Below are positions 7,841 through 16,097 of a stretch of 64,000 nucleotides of DNA, one piece after another. Within the stretch, counting starts at the first letter, position 1, and each line of letters starts with the position of its first letter. Source of the stretch: Pseudooceanicola antarcticus (GTDB taxonomy: Bacteria > Pseudomonadota > Alphaproteobacteria > Rhodobacterales > Rhodobacteraceae); the NCBI RefSeq assembly GCF_900215355.1, contig NZ_OBEA01000005.1, positions 124,001 through 188,000 of the forward strand. Reading direction: 5' to 3'. The translations under genes were made by a program, and so were the position numbers. The notes beneath the pieces were generated by a model that did not search any database, had not been told where the DNA came from, and was given only the letters and a program-made list of their open reading frames with translations.

Positions 7841-9718
7841 TCAGCTCTCCATGGTCAGGGTTTGATAGATTTCGGGCAGCGCGCGCGGCAGGCGCTCGGG
7901 GTGGGGCAAGAGGGTGAAGCCGGCGCGCTCGAAGATGCGGGCGAACCAGTCCTGTCCGTCCTGGTCGACGATGACCCCATGCACCGCCTGCCCCTGCGCG
8001 CGGGCCTCGCGGACGGCCATGCGGCTGTCCTCGATCCCGTGCTGGCCTTCGTAGTGATCCAGGTCATTGGGCTTGCCGTCGGTCAGCACCAGCAGCAGGC
8101 GGCGCGTCGCGCCCTCTTCGGCCAGCTGGGCCGAGACATGGCGGATCGCCGCGCCGAGGCGGGTGTAATGACCCGGTGTCAGCCCGCCGATGCGGGCGGT
8201 GATCTGTCCTGACATCGGCTCGGCGAAGGTCTTGGCCCGGTGCAGGAACACCCGGTCCCGGCGCAGCGAGGAGAACCCCCAGATGCCGAGCCGGTCGCCC
8301 GCCGTGTCGATGCCCGAGGCCAGGGCCGCGACGGCCTCGCGCGCCACCTCGATCACCGACGTGTCGCCGATGGCGGCCTCGGTCGAGCGCGAGCAATCCA
8401 TCAGGATCGCCACGCTCAGATCCCGCGCCACCGCGCGCCCGGCCTGCCAGACCCGGTCCGAGCCCTCTTGGCCGCAGGCGATATCGGTGCGCGAGGTCAC
8501 GACCGCGTCCAGGTCCAGGTCCTCGCCGTCGATCTGCCGGGGCAGGATCACGCGGCGCGGATGCAGCGGCGCGAACTGGCGTTTCACCCGCGCGACAAGG
8601 CGCGGATCAGGCGCATATTCGGCGCGCGGCTTGGCCGGGGCCTCCAGCACGCGGGTATGGGCGGGCATGTAGTCGCCCGTACGGCGGTTCCACTCGGGGT
8701 AGGTGAACTTGCCCGCCAGCCGCTCGTGCTCGGCATCCTGCGGCGAGAGGTCCAGCGACAGGCGCAGCCGGGTCGCGGCGCGTTTCATGTTTTCAGAGAA
8801 GCTGAGGTGATCCTGATCCTCGGCGGCCTTGGCGGCATTGTCCGCGTCGTCGTCATCCACCAGCCGGTTGATGTTCAGGCTCTCGGCCCAGGACATGATC
8901 GTCTCGAACCGATGAATGATGAAACCGTCGTTGCGGTTGGCCTGGTCGCGCGCCTCGCGCCTGGCCTCCTTGCGGCTGGCTAGCGCGAAGGCGGGCGCGG
9001 GGTCAGGTTCCTCGGCACTGTCAGAGGCCCCCTTCCCCACGCTAGGCGACAGGAGGCGCAGCCAGATCGGCACCGGCGCATAGCTGCGGTAGCCGCGTGG
9101 TGCCGGGGTGGTCAGCTCTTCGGAGCCGCCACGCTCGCAGCCGATCTGGTCGAGGATCAGCCGCTCGATGGCAGCCTCGTGCCGGGGCAGGCCCATGCGC
9201 CCGCGCAGGGCGCAGGTCTCGCGGCAGAGCGCGCGATAGGCCTCGCGCAGGCCGGGACAGGCGGCGAAGGCGCGATCCATCGCCGCTGCGTTGGCGGCGA
9301 TCTGGGCCAGGTCGTCGCGGTAGGGATCGCCCTGCGGCGCGGGCACCCTGGCGAAGGCGGCAATGGCCGCCAGCCAGAGGTAGGCCGCGCGGTTCAGCGC
9401 CGGGGTCGAGAAGTGATCCATCACCGGCGGCAGGCGTAGGCGGTCGCCGTCGAAATCCGCCAGGTGCCCCATCTCGCGTGGGGTGCCGACCCGGCGCAGC
9501 AGGCCTGGGCGGTGGTCCGAGGACGCCAGGGGCGAGACCTGTATCTCGACCCCTGCTGCTCCACCCAGGGCGCGGAAGAGCGCCGAGAGGCCGGGACGCA
9601 TCGCCACGAAGCTGACGGCGCGGTCGGCGGCATCCCCCGCCGCCCGGCGTGTTGCCATGTCGTGCCAGAGGTTACCGATGGTTTCCTCTGGCTCCATCAG
9701 GTCGAGGACGTGGATCAT
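7841..9718 (-). CDS. norD: NorD, vWA-domain activator of nitric oxide reductase
   Basis: A 625-residue cytoplasmic protein with a C-terminal von Willebrand A domain; the MIDAS motif DCSRS (D-x-S-x-S) is visible in AILMDCSRSTEA at about residue 445. NorD works with the MoxR-type ATPase NorQ in inserting the non-haem iron or otherwise activating the NorCB complex. ATG 9718 (MIHVLDLMEPEE) was chosen because the upstream extension overlaps norQ with Arg/Ser-rich shadow sequence. The norQ stop is only 4 bases upstream. Confidence 0.93.
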   Translation of the reverse strand: MIHVLDLMEPEETIGNLWHDMATRRAAGDAADRAVSFVAMRPGLSALFRALGGAAGVEIQVSPLASSDHRPGLLRRVGTPREMGHLADFDGDRLRLPPVMDHFSTPALNRAAYLWLAAIAAFARVPAPQGDPYRDDLAQIAANAAAMDRAFAACPGLREAYRALCRETCALRGRMGLPRHEAAIERLILDQIGCERGGSEELTTPAPRGYRSYAPVPIWLRLLSPSVGKGASDSAEEPDPAPAFALASRKEARREARDQANRNDGFIIHRFETIMSWAESLNINRLVDDDDADNAAKAAEDQDHLSFSENMKRAATRLRLSLDLSPQDAEHERLAGKFTYPEWNRRTGDYMPAHTRVLEAPAKPRAEYAPDPRLVARVKRQFAPLHPRRVILPRQIDGEDLDLDAVVTSRTDIACGQEGSDRVWQAGRAVARDLSVAILMDCSRSTEAAIGDTSVIEVAREAVAALASGIDTAGDRLGIWGFSSLRRDRVFLHRAKTFAEPMSGQITARIGGLTPGHYTRLGAAIRHVSAQLAEEGATRRLLLVLTDGKPNDLDHYEGQHGIEDSRMAVREARAQGQAVHGVIVDQDGQDWFARIFERAGFTLLPHPERLPRALPEIYQTLTMES

Positions 9719-9722
9719 GGCC

Positions 9723-10517
9723 TCACCCGTAGATCGCGATGGCCAGATCGCGCAAAGCCTGCTGCACGTCTGGCTCATCCGAGAGCGGCTCGATGATGGC
9801 GGCCTCCAGCGCCCGCTCGACACCCATGCCCCCGGCGATCATCGTTGCGGCATAGATCAGCAGCCGGGTCGAGACGCCCTCCTCCAGGTCCATGCCGGTC
9901 AGGTTGCGGATACCGCCGGCCAGACGCACCAGCGCCTTCGCGCGCCCCTCGTCGAGACCGCTTTCGGCCATGACCACCGGCACCTCCACCTCGGGCGCGG
10001 GGAAGTCGAAGCCGATGGAGACGAAGCGCTGGCGGGTCGAGGGTTTCAGCTTCTTCAGGATGTTCTGGTAGCCGGGGTTGTAGCTGGCGACGAGCATGAA
10101 GCTCTCTGGCGCCTCCAGCTCCTCTCCGGTCTTGTCGATGACCAGCCGGCGCCGGTCATCGGTCAGCGGGTGCAGCACCACAGTGACGTCCTTGCGGGCC
10201 TCCACCACCTCGTCGAGGTAGCAGATTCCGCCCGTCCGCACCGCCCTCGTGAGCGGCCCGTCGACCCATACGGTCTCTCCGCCCTTCAGCAGGTAGCGCC
10301 CGATCAGGTCGGCAGCCGACAGGTCGTCATGGCAGGCCACGGTGTAAAGCGGCAGCTCAAGCCGGGCCGCCATATGTTCGACAAAGCGGGTCTTGCCGCA
10401 GCCCGTGGGCCCCTTCAGAAGAAGGGGCAGCGCCTTGGCCTGGGCCATCTCGAAGACGGCGCATTCATCGGCGACGGGTTGGTAGAACGGCAGGTCGGGG
10501 TGTGTCAGGTCTTTCAT
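9723..10517 (-). CDS. norQ: NorQ, MoxR-type AAA+ ATPase for NO reductase activation
   Basis: A 264-residue AAA+ protein. Walker A is GPTGCGKTRF (around residue 38), Walker B is ICYLDEVVEA, and a sensor-1 asparagine is seen in ASYNPGYQ. NorQ forms ring-shaped oligomers that act with NorD on the NorCB complex. ATG 10517 is preceded by GGGAGAG at the right spacing; a start 6 codons upstream would overlap the norB stop. The gap to norB is 4 bases, so co-transcription is certain in practice. Confidence 0.95.
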   Translation of the reverse strand: MKDLTHPDLPFYQPVADECAVFEMAQAKALPLLLKGPTGCGKTRFVEHMAARLELPLYTVACHDDLSAADLIGRYLLKGGETVWVDGPLTRAVRTGGICYLDEVVEARKDVTVVLHPLTDDRRRLVIDKTGEELEAPESFMLVASYNPGYQNILKKLKPSTRQRFVSIGFDFPAPEVEVPVVMAESGLDEGRAKALVRLAGGIRNLTGMDLEEGVSTRLLIYAATMIAGGMGVERALEAAIIEPLSDEPDVQQALRDLAIAIYG

Positions 10518-10521
10518 CGGA

Positions 10522-11877
10522 TCACTCTCCCGCAAGTTTTGCGTCTTTGACCACGGGGCCGGGTTTCACCACCTCGCGGCGCACCACGAGCATCGAGTAG
10601 ATGAAGAGGACCGCCCCAAGGACCACGGCCACGCCGGAGCCGAAACGCATCAGGTAGAAGAGGCCCAGCTGGTCCTGCACATCCATGTAGTAATCCCCCA
10701 CGATGCGCTGCATGTGCGTCTGGATCGTGCCCGCGAAGGTCAGGGTGAAGGTCATGAAGGCCATGCCCCCCGTCATCAGCCAGAAGCTGGCCATGTTGAG
10801 CACCTGGTTATAGGGCGCGCGGCCCCGCAACAGCGGCATGGCATAGCTGAACATCGCCAGGTTGAGGGCCACGTAGGCGCCGTAGAAGGACAGGTGCCCG
10901 TGGGCGGCGGTGATCTGCGTGCCGTGGGTGTAGTAGTTCACCCCGTGCAGCGTATGCAGGAACCCCCAGACGCCGGCGCCGAAGAAGGCCACCGTGCTTG
11001 AGCCCAGCGACCACAGCAGCGCGGCCTTGTTGGGATGGTTCTTGCGCCCCTTCCAGACCATCAGGAAGGCAAAGGACATCATGGCGAAGAAGGGCACCAC
11101 CTCGAAGGTGGAGAAGATCGAACCGACCCACTGCCAGTAGCCCGGCGTGCCGATCCAGTAGAAATGGTGCCCGGTGCCAAGGATGCCCGAGAAGAGCGCG
11201 GTGGCCACGATGATGTAGAGCCACTTCTCGATCACCTCGCGGTCCACGCCGGTCAGCTTCAGCATCAGGAAGCCCAGGATCGCGGCCATGACCAGCTCCC
11301 AGGTGGCCTCCACCCACAGGTGGACGACGAACCACCAGTACATCTTGTCCAGGCTCAGGTTGTCCGGGTTGATGAAGGCGAAAACCCAGAGCAGGCAGAG
11401 CAGCCAGAGGCCCATCATCAGGATGTTGGTGATCGCCGTCTTGCGGCCCGCGAGGAAGGTGAGCGAGACGTTCACGAGGAAGATGACGGCGGCGACGAGG
11501 ATGCCGAACTTCACCCAGAGCGGCTGCTCAAGGAACTCGCGCCCGCCGTGGATGCCGACGAGGTAAGACCCCACTGCCCCCAGCGTGCCCACGACCAGGA
11601 TTGCCAGCTGGATATAGGCCAGCTTGACCGAGAAGATCTCGCGCTCGCTCTCCTCGGGCACCAGGTAGTAGGCGGCCCCGAAGAAGCCCAGCAGAAGCCA
11701 GACGATCAGCGCGTTGGTGTGGATCATGCGGATAACGTTGAAGGGCAGCAGCTCTGACAGCGTGTTGGGCGAGACATAGATCCAGCCCGCCAGCAGCCCG
11801 CCTGCGACCTGGATCGCGAACAGGCCCATGGCCACGAGGAAATAGGCGTAGGCCACCTTTTGCGATTGGTATTTCAT
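10522..11877 (-). CDS. norB: Nitric oxide reductase subunit B
   Basis: Catalytic subunit of cytochrome-c-dependent NO reductase (cNOR), reducing two NO to N2O at a haem b3-FeB centre in the cytoplasmic membrane. The 451-residue protein has about 12 transmembrane helices. Conserved histidine motifs are visible: IRMIHTNALIVW, VVHLWVEATWE, GTGHHFYWIG and TAAHGHLSFYGAY. These supply haem and FeB ligands, with the conserved glutamates near the VEATWE motif. It lacks the N-terminal quinol-oxidase extension of qNOR, in line with a separate norC. ATG 11877 follows AGGAGAAAGA. Confidence 0.97.
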   Translation of the reverse strand: MKYQSQKVAYAYFLVAMGLFAIQVAGGLLAGWIYVSPNTLSELLPFNVIRMIHTNALIVWLLLGFFGAAYYLVPEESEREIFSVKLAYIQLAILVVGTLGAVGSYLVGIHGGREFLEQPLWVKFGILVAAVIFLVNVSLTFLAGRKTAITNILMMGLWLLCLLWVFAFINPDNLSLDKMYWWFVVHLWVEATWELVMAAILGFLMLKLTGVDREVIEKWLYIIVATALFSGILGTGHHFYWIGTPGYWQWVGSIFSTFEVVPFFAMMSFAFLMVWKGRKNHPNKAALLWSLGSSTVAFFGAGVWGFLHTLHGVNYYTHGTQITAAHGHLSFYGAYVALNLAMFSYAMPLLRGRAPYNQVLNMASFWLMTGGMAFMTFTLTFAGTIQTHMQRIVGDYYMDVQDQLGLFYLMRFGSGVAVVLGAVLFIYSMLVVRREVVKPGPVVKDAKLAGE

Positions 11878-11899
11878 GGTTCTTTCTCCTGTCCCGCGC

Positions 11900-12352
11900 T
11901 CAGCCGGCGTCGTTGGGCGGCCAGTTCTGGGTGTCGGTCTGATCGGCCCAGCGGAGGAATTCCGCGAGCCCGCGCATCTCCTCTTCGGTGATCTCGAAAT
12001 GCGGCATCTGGCGGCGCCCCTCGATCCCCGAGGGCTGCGCCTGCATCCATCCATCAAGGATCTCGTAGGCCAGCTCGGGCTCGTCCTGCGCGCCCCAGCG
12101 GGTCATCACGTTGCCAAGCTCGGGGGCGAAATAGGCGCCCTCGCCATGCAGCGTGTGGCAGTTGATGCAGGAGTGGCGCTCCCAGACGTGCTTGCCCAGG
12201 GCCACCTCCTCGGTCAGGGGCATGCCTGCCGTGGCCTTGTCGACGATGTGACGGTGGCTTTGCGCCGTGAGGGCCACGAACACGACGACGAAGAAGATGG
12301 ATCCCCCGTAGAACACGTTCCTGGCCCGCGATTTGGTGAGTAGTTCTGACAT
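11900..12352 (-). CDS. norC: Nitric oxide reductase subunit C (cytochrome c)
   Basis: A 150-residue membrane-anchored monohaem cytochrome c that passes electrons from cytochrome c or pseudoazurin to NorB. An uncleaved transmembrane helix spans about residues 13-30. The haem attachment motif is CINCH (C62, C65, H66), and a downstream methionine in RQMPHFEI is the likely axial ligand. It is the first gene of the nor operon. A perfectly symmetric TTGCG-N4-CGCAA box is centred 68 bases upstream of the ATG, with a TAGACAT -10-like element between. Confidence 0.96.
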   Translation of the reverse strand: MSELLTKSRARNVFYGGSIFFVVVFVALTAQSHRHIVDKATAGMPLTEEVALGKHVWERHSCINCHTLHGEGAYFAPELGNVMTRWGAQDEPELAYEILDGWMQAQPSGIEGRRQMPHFEITEEEMRGLAEFLRWADQTDTQNWPPNDAG

Positions 12353-12413
12353 GTCGCGGTCCCGACCTTTGTTGCGGATACCGGATGTCTAGGCAGGGTG
12401 GCGGCGGCACTTG

Positions 12414-12427
12414 TTGCGCAAACGCAA
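12414..12427. promoter_or_regulatory. NnrR box between norC and the DUF1858 gene
   Basis: TTGCG-CAAA-CGCAA is a perfect inverted repeat of the FNR/NnrR type and the best site in the window. For norC, the distance to the ATG is 68 bases and TAGACAT at 12385-12391 fits a -10 element for a class II promoter. For the rightward gene the centre is 56 bases from the ATG at 12477, so one box may serve both divergent genes. Confidence 0.75.
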
Positions 12428-12476
12428 AGAAGCGGGCGAAAGATGAGCGCAGCATGGGGGCGTGAAAGGACACGCC

Positions 12477-12683
12477 ATGCGCCCCCCAGACCTCGACGAC
12501 CCCGAGCTGCCCCTGTCAGAGCTCTTCGCGGCCTGGCCGCAGCTGGCCTCGGTCTTCCTGGGCCATCGCATGCTCTGCCCCGGCTGCCCGATCGCACCGT
12601 TTCACACCATCACGGATGCCTGTCTGGAGTATGATCTGGACGAAGACGACTTCCGGCAGGAGCTGGCAGCCCGGCTGCGCTGA
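12477..12683 (+). CDS. DUF1858 domain protein (small CPGC protein)
   Basis: A 68-residue cytoplasmic protein matching the DUF1858 pattern: an acidic LPLSELFAAWPQLASVFLG helix followed by the signature HRMLCPGCPIAPFHTI with two cysteines in CPGC. DUF1858 domains also form the N-terminus of hybrid-cluster and RIC/ScdA-type proteins linked to nitrosative stress and Fe-S repair. ATG 12477 has GAAAGGA at the correct distance; a GTG five codons upstream is possible but less well placed. It is divergent from norC across the NnrR box, so co-induction with nor is likely. The function is unproven. Confidence 0.8.
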   Translation: MRPPDLDDPELPLSELFAAWPQLASVFLGHRMLCPGCPIAPFHTITDACLEYDLDEDDFRQELAARLR

Positions 12684-12701
12684 GCCTCGCCCCGCGCGGG
12701 A

Positions 12702-13397
12702 TCAGCCCTGCACGCCGCTCAGCACCACCAGCCTGTGGGGATCGGTGACCACGATATGCTTGCGGGTCGAGCTGACGATGCCGTCCTTCTGCCAGGCCGA
12801 GAGCAGCCGGCTGACCGTGTGCAGGGTGGTGCCCGTCATGTCCGAGATATTCTGGCGAGTGACGGGAAAGGCGATCTCGATGCCCTCGCCGGTCTTGCGG
12901 CCGCTCTGGTTGACCATGCGCAGGAGCGCGCAGGCGACGCGCTTTTCCACGGCCTGGGTGGCCATCTCGGTCAGCGTCTCCTGGATCTGGCCCAGGCGCT
13001 GGCCGAGGGTCTTGTAGCTTTCGCTGGCAAAGCCCGGATAGCGCGCGGTGAACTCGGACCAGAGGCTGACCGGCCAGGACAGGGCAATCGATTCCGCCGC
13101 CGCGATGGAGGTCGCCGGATAGGTGTCACGCTGCAGCGCCGGCGCGATACCGAAGAGCTGGCCCGGAGAGATATGCAGCACGATCACCTGGTCCCCGCCG
13201 GGCGTGGAGCGCACCACGCGCAGGTAGCCATCCAGCAACAGGAAGAACCGGTCGGCGTCATGGCCCTCGCGAAAGATCGCGGTGCCCTCCTCGTAGCGAC
13301 GCGACACGGCGCGATCGAGGATCTCCCTGATCTGGCTCCGCTCCAGCAGGGAGAAGGGCGGCAGATCCGCCAGAAGGCTTTCGTCGAGCTTGGGCAC
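12702..13397 (-). CDS. nnrR: Crp/FNR family regulator of denitrification (NnrR/DNR type)
   Basis: A 231-residue transcription factor with an N-terminal cyclic-nucleotide-binding-like sensor domain and a C-terminal helix-turn-helix (FPVTRQNISDMTGTTLHTVSRLL). It lacks the N-terminal cysteine cluster that binds [4Fe-4S] in FNR, which places it with NnrR/DNR/NNR NO-sensing regulators. The recognition helix carries H-T-V-S-R where FNR has E-x-x-S-R, in line with TTG-N8-CAA-type targets. GTG 13397 was chosen because AGGA precedes it and because the next in-frame ATG (13445) has no ribosome binding site and would place the operator inside the gene. An FNR/NnrR box lies only 16 bases upstream, suggesting autoregulation. 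Confidence 0.88.
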   Translation of the reverse strand: MPKLDESLLADLPPFSLLERSQIREILDRAVSRRYEEGTAIFREGHDADRFFLLLDGYLRVVRSTPGGDQVIVLHISPGQLFGIAPALQRDTYPATSIAAAESIALSWPVSLWSEFTARYPGFASESYKTLGQRLGQIQETLTEMATQAVEKRVACALLRMVNQSGRKTGEGIEIAFPVTRQNISDMTGTTLHTVSRLLSAWQKDGIVSSTRKHIVVTDPHRLVVLSGVQG

Positions 13398-13413
13398 GTT
13401 TCCTGTCCGGAGT

Positions 13414-13427
13414 TTGATACAACGCAA
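13414..13427. promoter_or_regulatory. FNR/NnrR box between nnrR and pseudoazurin
   Basis: TTGAT-ACAA-CGCAA. Rightward, the centre is about 76 bases before the pseudoazurin ATG, and CATACA at 13450-13455 lies where a -10 element of a class II promoter belongs. Leftward, the box is 16 bases from the nnrR GTG, so binding there would more likely block than activate nnrR from a promoter in this gap. Confidence 0.65.
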
Positions 13428-13496
13428 CGTTCGGCTGGGGTTCATAACGCATACAGGCGGCCAAGAACGCAACCGGACAAATGAAAGGATGCTCCG

Positions 13497-13925
13497 ATGC
13501 TTACGAAACTGATGATGACCGCCGCCCTTGCCCTCACCGCCAGCCTGGCCCAGGCCGAGACCATCGAGGTGCACATGCTCAACAAGGGCGAGGCCGGTGC
13601 CATGGTCTTCGAGCCCGCCTATGTGAAGGCCCAGCCCGGCGACGTGGTGCGCTTCATCCCCACCGACAAGGGCCACAATGTCGAGGCGATCGACGACATG
13701 CTGCCCGAGGGTGTCGAGGGCTTCAAATCCAAGTTCAACGCCGAGTTCGACCTGACCGTCGAGGCCGAGGGGGTCTACGGCATCAAGTGCACCCCGCATT
13801 ACGCCATGGGCATGGTCGCCCTGGTCCAGGTCGGCGAGGCCGTGAACCTCGATGCGGCCACGGCGGTGAAACAGAAGGGCAAGGCCAAGACCCGCATGGC
13901 CGATCTCATCGCCCAGGTTGAATGA
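13497..13925 (+). CDS. Pseudoazurin (type 1 blue copper protein)
   Basis: A 142-residue periplasmic electron carrier with a cleavable signal peptide (ALA...AQA, cleavage near residue 20). The cupredoxin copper ligands are H60 (DKGHNVE), C98 and H101 (KCTPH), and M106. Pseudoazurin donates electrons to copper nitrite reductase and to cNOR, linking the bc1 complex to nirK and norCB of this window. ATG 13497 follows AAAGGATGCTCCG. The upstream FNR/NnrR box and a strong terminator after the gene suggest a separate denitrification-induced transcript. Confidence 0.94.
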   Translation: MLTKLMMTAALALTASLAQAETIEVHMLNKGEAGAMVFEPAYVKAQPGDVVRFIPTDKGHNVEAIDDMLPEGVEGFKSKFNAEFDLTVEAEGVYGIKCTPHYAMGMVALVQVGEAVNLDAATAVKQKGKAKTRMADLIAQVE

Positions 13926-13968
13926 TCAGGTCGCACGATCCGGGCGCCCTGCGCCTTCCGACTGATCC

Positions 13969-13998
13969 GGGCGGTGCCAATGGCGCCGCCCGTTTTCC
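13969..13998 (+). terminator. Rho-independent terminator after pseudoazurin
   Basis: A 10-bp stem (GGGCGGTGCC / GGCGCCGCCC, one G-T pair) with a 3-base loop is followed by GTTTTCC. It lies 44 bases after the pseudoazurin stop and 19 bases before nnrS, so nnrS may be reached only by readthrough. Confidence 0.7.
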
Positions 13999-14016
13999 TT
14001 CCGACAGGACCTTGCC

Positions 14017-15231
14017 ATGACACCCCGCGATTCCTTCGGGGGCCCTGCCCTCTTCAGCTACGGCTTCCGCCCCTTCTTCCTTGCCGCCGGTCTCTTCGCC
14101 CTGCTGGTGATCCCGCTCTGGTGGCTCGCCTGGCGCGGTGCGCTCTCGATCGAGGGCCCCTTCTCGGCCACCGACTGGCACATACACGAGATGATCTTCG
14201 GCTATGGCGCCGCCGTGGTGGCGGGATTTCTCTTCACCGCCGTACCGAACTGGACCGGCAGGATGCCGACGCGGGGCTGGCCCCTGGCGGCGCTGCTGGC
14301 ACTCTGGGGGCTGGGGCGGCTGGCCTCGTCCGGATTGCTGCCGGTCGGCGCGCCGCTGGCCGCCGGGCTGGACCAGCTCTTCCTGCTGGCGGTGGCCGCG
14401 ATGATCGCCCGCGAGATCATCGCCGGTCGGAACTGGCGCAACCTCAAGGTGCTGGTGCCCGTGACCCTGCTCTGGGCCTCCAATCTCACCTACCACCTCG
14501 AGGCCATGGCCCATGGCAGCGCCGACCTGGGCCGACGGCTGGGCCTCTCGCTGCTGATCTTCCTGGTGCTGCTGATCGGCGGCCGGATCATCCCCAGCTT
14601 CACCCGCAACTGGCTGGTCCAGCAGGGCGCCACCCGGCTGCCCCTTGCCTTCAACCGCTTCGACGGTGCCGCGATCCTGCTGGCCGCGCTGGCCCTGGCA
14701 AGCTGGAGCCTCGCGCCCCTGCATCCCGTCACCGCCCTGCTGGGCAGCCTCGCGGCCTGCCTGCATCTGCTGCGGCTACTGCGCTGGAGGGGCGCATCCT
14801 GCTGGCGCTCGCCGCTTCTGCTGATGCTGCATCTTGCCTACCTGTCGGTGCCCCTGGGCCTTGCGGCGACGGCGGCGGCGGTGCCGGGTCTCGTCGGCGC
14901 GGCGGTCCCCGCCCATGTCTTCGGCATCGGCGCGGTCGGCGGCATGACCCTGGCGGTGATGATGCGCGCCTCGATGGGGCATACCGGGCGTCCGCTGAGC
15001 GCGGGCACGGCACTGAGCAGCGCCTTCCTGTTGCTCTGCCTCGCCATGGTCGCGCGCCTGGCCGGCGCACGGCCCCTGCCCTTCGGGATTGACGGCATCA
15101 CCCTCTCTGCCCTGCTCTGGAGCGCCGCCTTCGCTCTTTTCCTCTGGAAGGTCGGCCCCTGGCTGCTGCGGCCGAAACTGGGCCGCAAGCCCGTGTCGGG
15201 CCGCGCCGCCGTCCCCGCGCCCCGAGGCTGA
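14017..15231 (+). CDS. nnrS: NnrS family haem-copper membrane protein
   Basis: A 404-residue integral membrane protein with about 12 hydrophobic segments and the family's N-terminal FSYGFRPFFLAAG motif and HIHEMIFGYG histidine motif. NnrS binds haem and copper and protects against nitrosative stress; its exact reaction is unsettled. It is commonly a member of the NnrR regulon. It follows pseudoazurin by 91 bases with a terminator between. The last residues are Arg/Pro-rich and probably cytoplasmic. Confidence 0.93.
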   Translation: MTPRDSFGGPALFSYGFRPFFLAAGLFALLVIPLWWLAWRGALSIEGPFSATDWHIHEMIFGYGAAVVAGFLFTAVPNWTGRMPTRGWPLAALLALWGLGRLASSGLLPVGAPLAAGLDQLFLLAVAAMIAREIIAGRNWRNLKVLVPVTLLWASNLTYHLEAMAHGSADLGRRLGLSLLIFLVLLIGGRIIPSFTRNWLVQQGATRLPLAFNRFDGAAILLAALALASWSLAPLHPVTALLGSLAACLHLLRLLRWRGASCWRSPLLLMLHLAYLSVPLGLAATAAAVPGLVGAAVPAHVFGIGAVGGMTLAVMMRASMGHTGRPLSAGTALSSAFLLLCLAMVARLAGARPLPFGIDGITLSALLWSAAFALFLWKVGPWLLRPKLGRKPVSGRAAVPAPRG

Positions 15232-15352
15232 GACCGGGACCCCCCATCGCGCGCGAGAGACGCGATACGGCCCAGTGGACATGGGCCGCGGGGATGGGGA
15301 AAAGCCTGAAAAGGACATGATGGGGGGTCTGGGCGCTGCACCCCGGAAAGCG

Positions 15353-15382
15353 AAAAAGCCTCGGGATCAACCGAGGCTTTTC
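15353..15382 (-). terminator. Terminator downstream of tRNA-Val
   Basis: The minus strand reads AAAAGCCTCGG, a short loop, then CCGAGGCTTTTT: a 10-11 bp stem followed by a T run, 12 bases after the tRNA 3' end. Because the arms carry A/T tails on both sides it may also stop rightward transcription from nnrS. Confidence 0.8.
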
Positions 15383-15393
15383 AACGCGTTAGA

Positions 15394-15468
15394 TGGTGGG
15401 TGATAAGAGATTCGAACTCCTGACATCTTCGATGTGAACGAAGCGCTCTACCACTGAGCTAATCACCC
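15394..15468 (-). tRNA. tRNA-Val (anticodon CAC)
   Basis: The minus strand folds as a cloverleaf. Acceptor GGGTGAT pairs with ATCACCC, followed by discriminator A and an encoded CCA. The D stem is GCTC/GAGC. The anticodon stem CTTCG/CGAAG has loop TTCACAT, giving anticodon CAC. The T stem is AGGAG/CTCTT around loop TTCGAAT. It reads the valine codon GUG. It lies 21 bases beyond the stop of the HU-like gene on the same strand. Confidence 0.93.
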
Positions 15469-15489
15469 GCCGTGGCGCGTTCTCTACCC

Positions 15490-15933
15490 TCAGTCGGCAT
15501 CCTCTGCAAGAGGCTCTTTTGCAGAAATTTCACCTTCCACTGCTGCAACCTGCTCAAGCTCTTCCAGGGCGGGGCCGCTCTGGCGGATGCGGGCCACCAT
15601 CACCTTGCCATTGGGCATCTCCTTGGTGCGGGTGACGCGGAGCTTGCCGAAGGGTTGCAGCGACAGCTCGCGCCCCTCGCCGATCGTCTCGCCCAGAACC
15701 GTCAGCATGGCCTCGACCACCGGCTTGGCATCCTTGCGCTTGATGCCCGAGCGTTCGGCCACGCGGTCGATCAGCTCTTTCTTCCTCAACTCTGCCTGCG
15801 GCGGCACCTCGTCCTCGGCGGGCTCGGTGGGGTCGGGCTGGGCGGCAAGGGCGTTGCGCGCGGCACTGGCGCTGGCGCTGGCTGCACGGGCGGCGGCGCT
15901 CATGTTCGGGGTCTCGCTGGTCTCATCGGCCAT
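15490..15933 (-). CDS. HU/IHF-family DNA-binding protein with N-terminal extension
   Basis: A 147-residue protein. Residues 48 to about 125 show the HU fold: RKKELIDRVAERSGIKRKDAKPVVEAML, then the beta-arm region FGKLRVTRTKEMPNGKVMVAR. The first 47 residues are an Ala/Ser-rich then acidic extension not found in ordinary 90-residue HU, and the C-terminus is acidic. It probably binds DNA as a dimer and acts in nucleoid structure. Extended HU-like proteins of this kind are common in Rhodobacterales. It lies downstream of lon on the same strand, with a hairpin in between. Confidence 0.8.
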   Translation of the reverse strand: MADETSETPNMSAAARAASASASAARNALAAQPDPTEPAEDEVPPQAELRKKELIDRVAERSGIKRKDAKPVVEAMLTVLGETIGEGRELSLQPFGKLRVTRTKEMPNGKVMVARIRQSGPALEELEQVAAVEGEISAKEPLAEDAD

Positions 15934-16042
15934 GATGGCTCCTTTCCGGGAATACCCTTCACTTCACCGCAGAGCCTAACATGTCAGGGGCATTTCTCTA
16001 CCCCGGCAGGGCAAAGCCGCCCCCTCCCCCTGCGAAAGTACG

Positions 16043-16073
16043 AAGGCCGCGCCCTTGAAACGGGCACGGCCTT
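16043..16073 (-). terminator. Hairpin after lon
   Basis: A 12-bp stem (AAGGCCGCGCCC / GGGCACGGCCTT with one mismatch or wobble) and a 7-base loop lies 25 bases beyond the lon stop, between lon and the HU-like gene. The T run is weak on the minus strand, so termination may be partial. Confidence 0.5.
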
Positions 16074-16097
16074 CGCGGTTTTCAGAACTTGGGGCGC

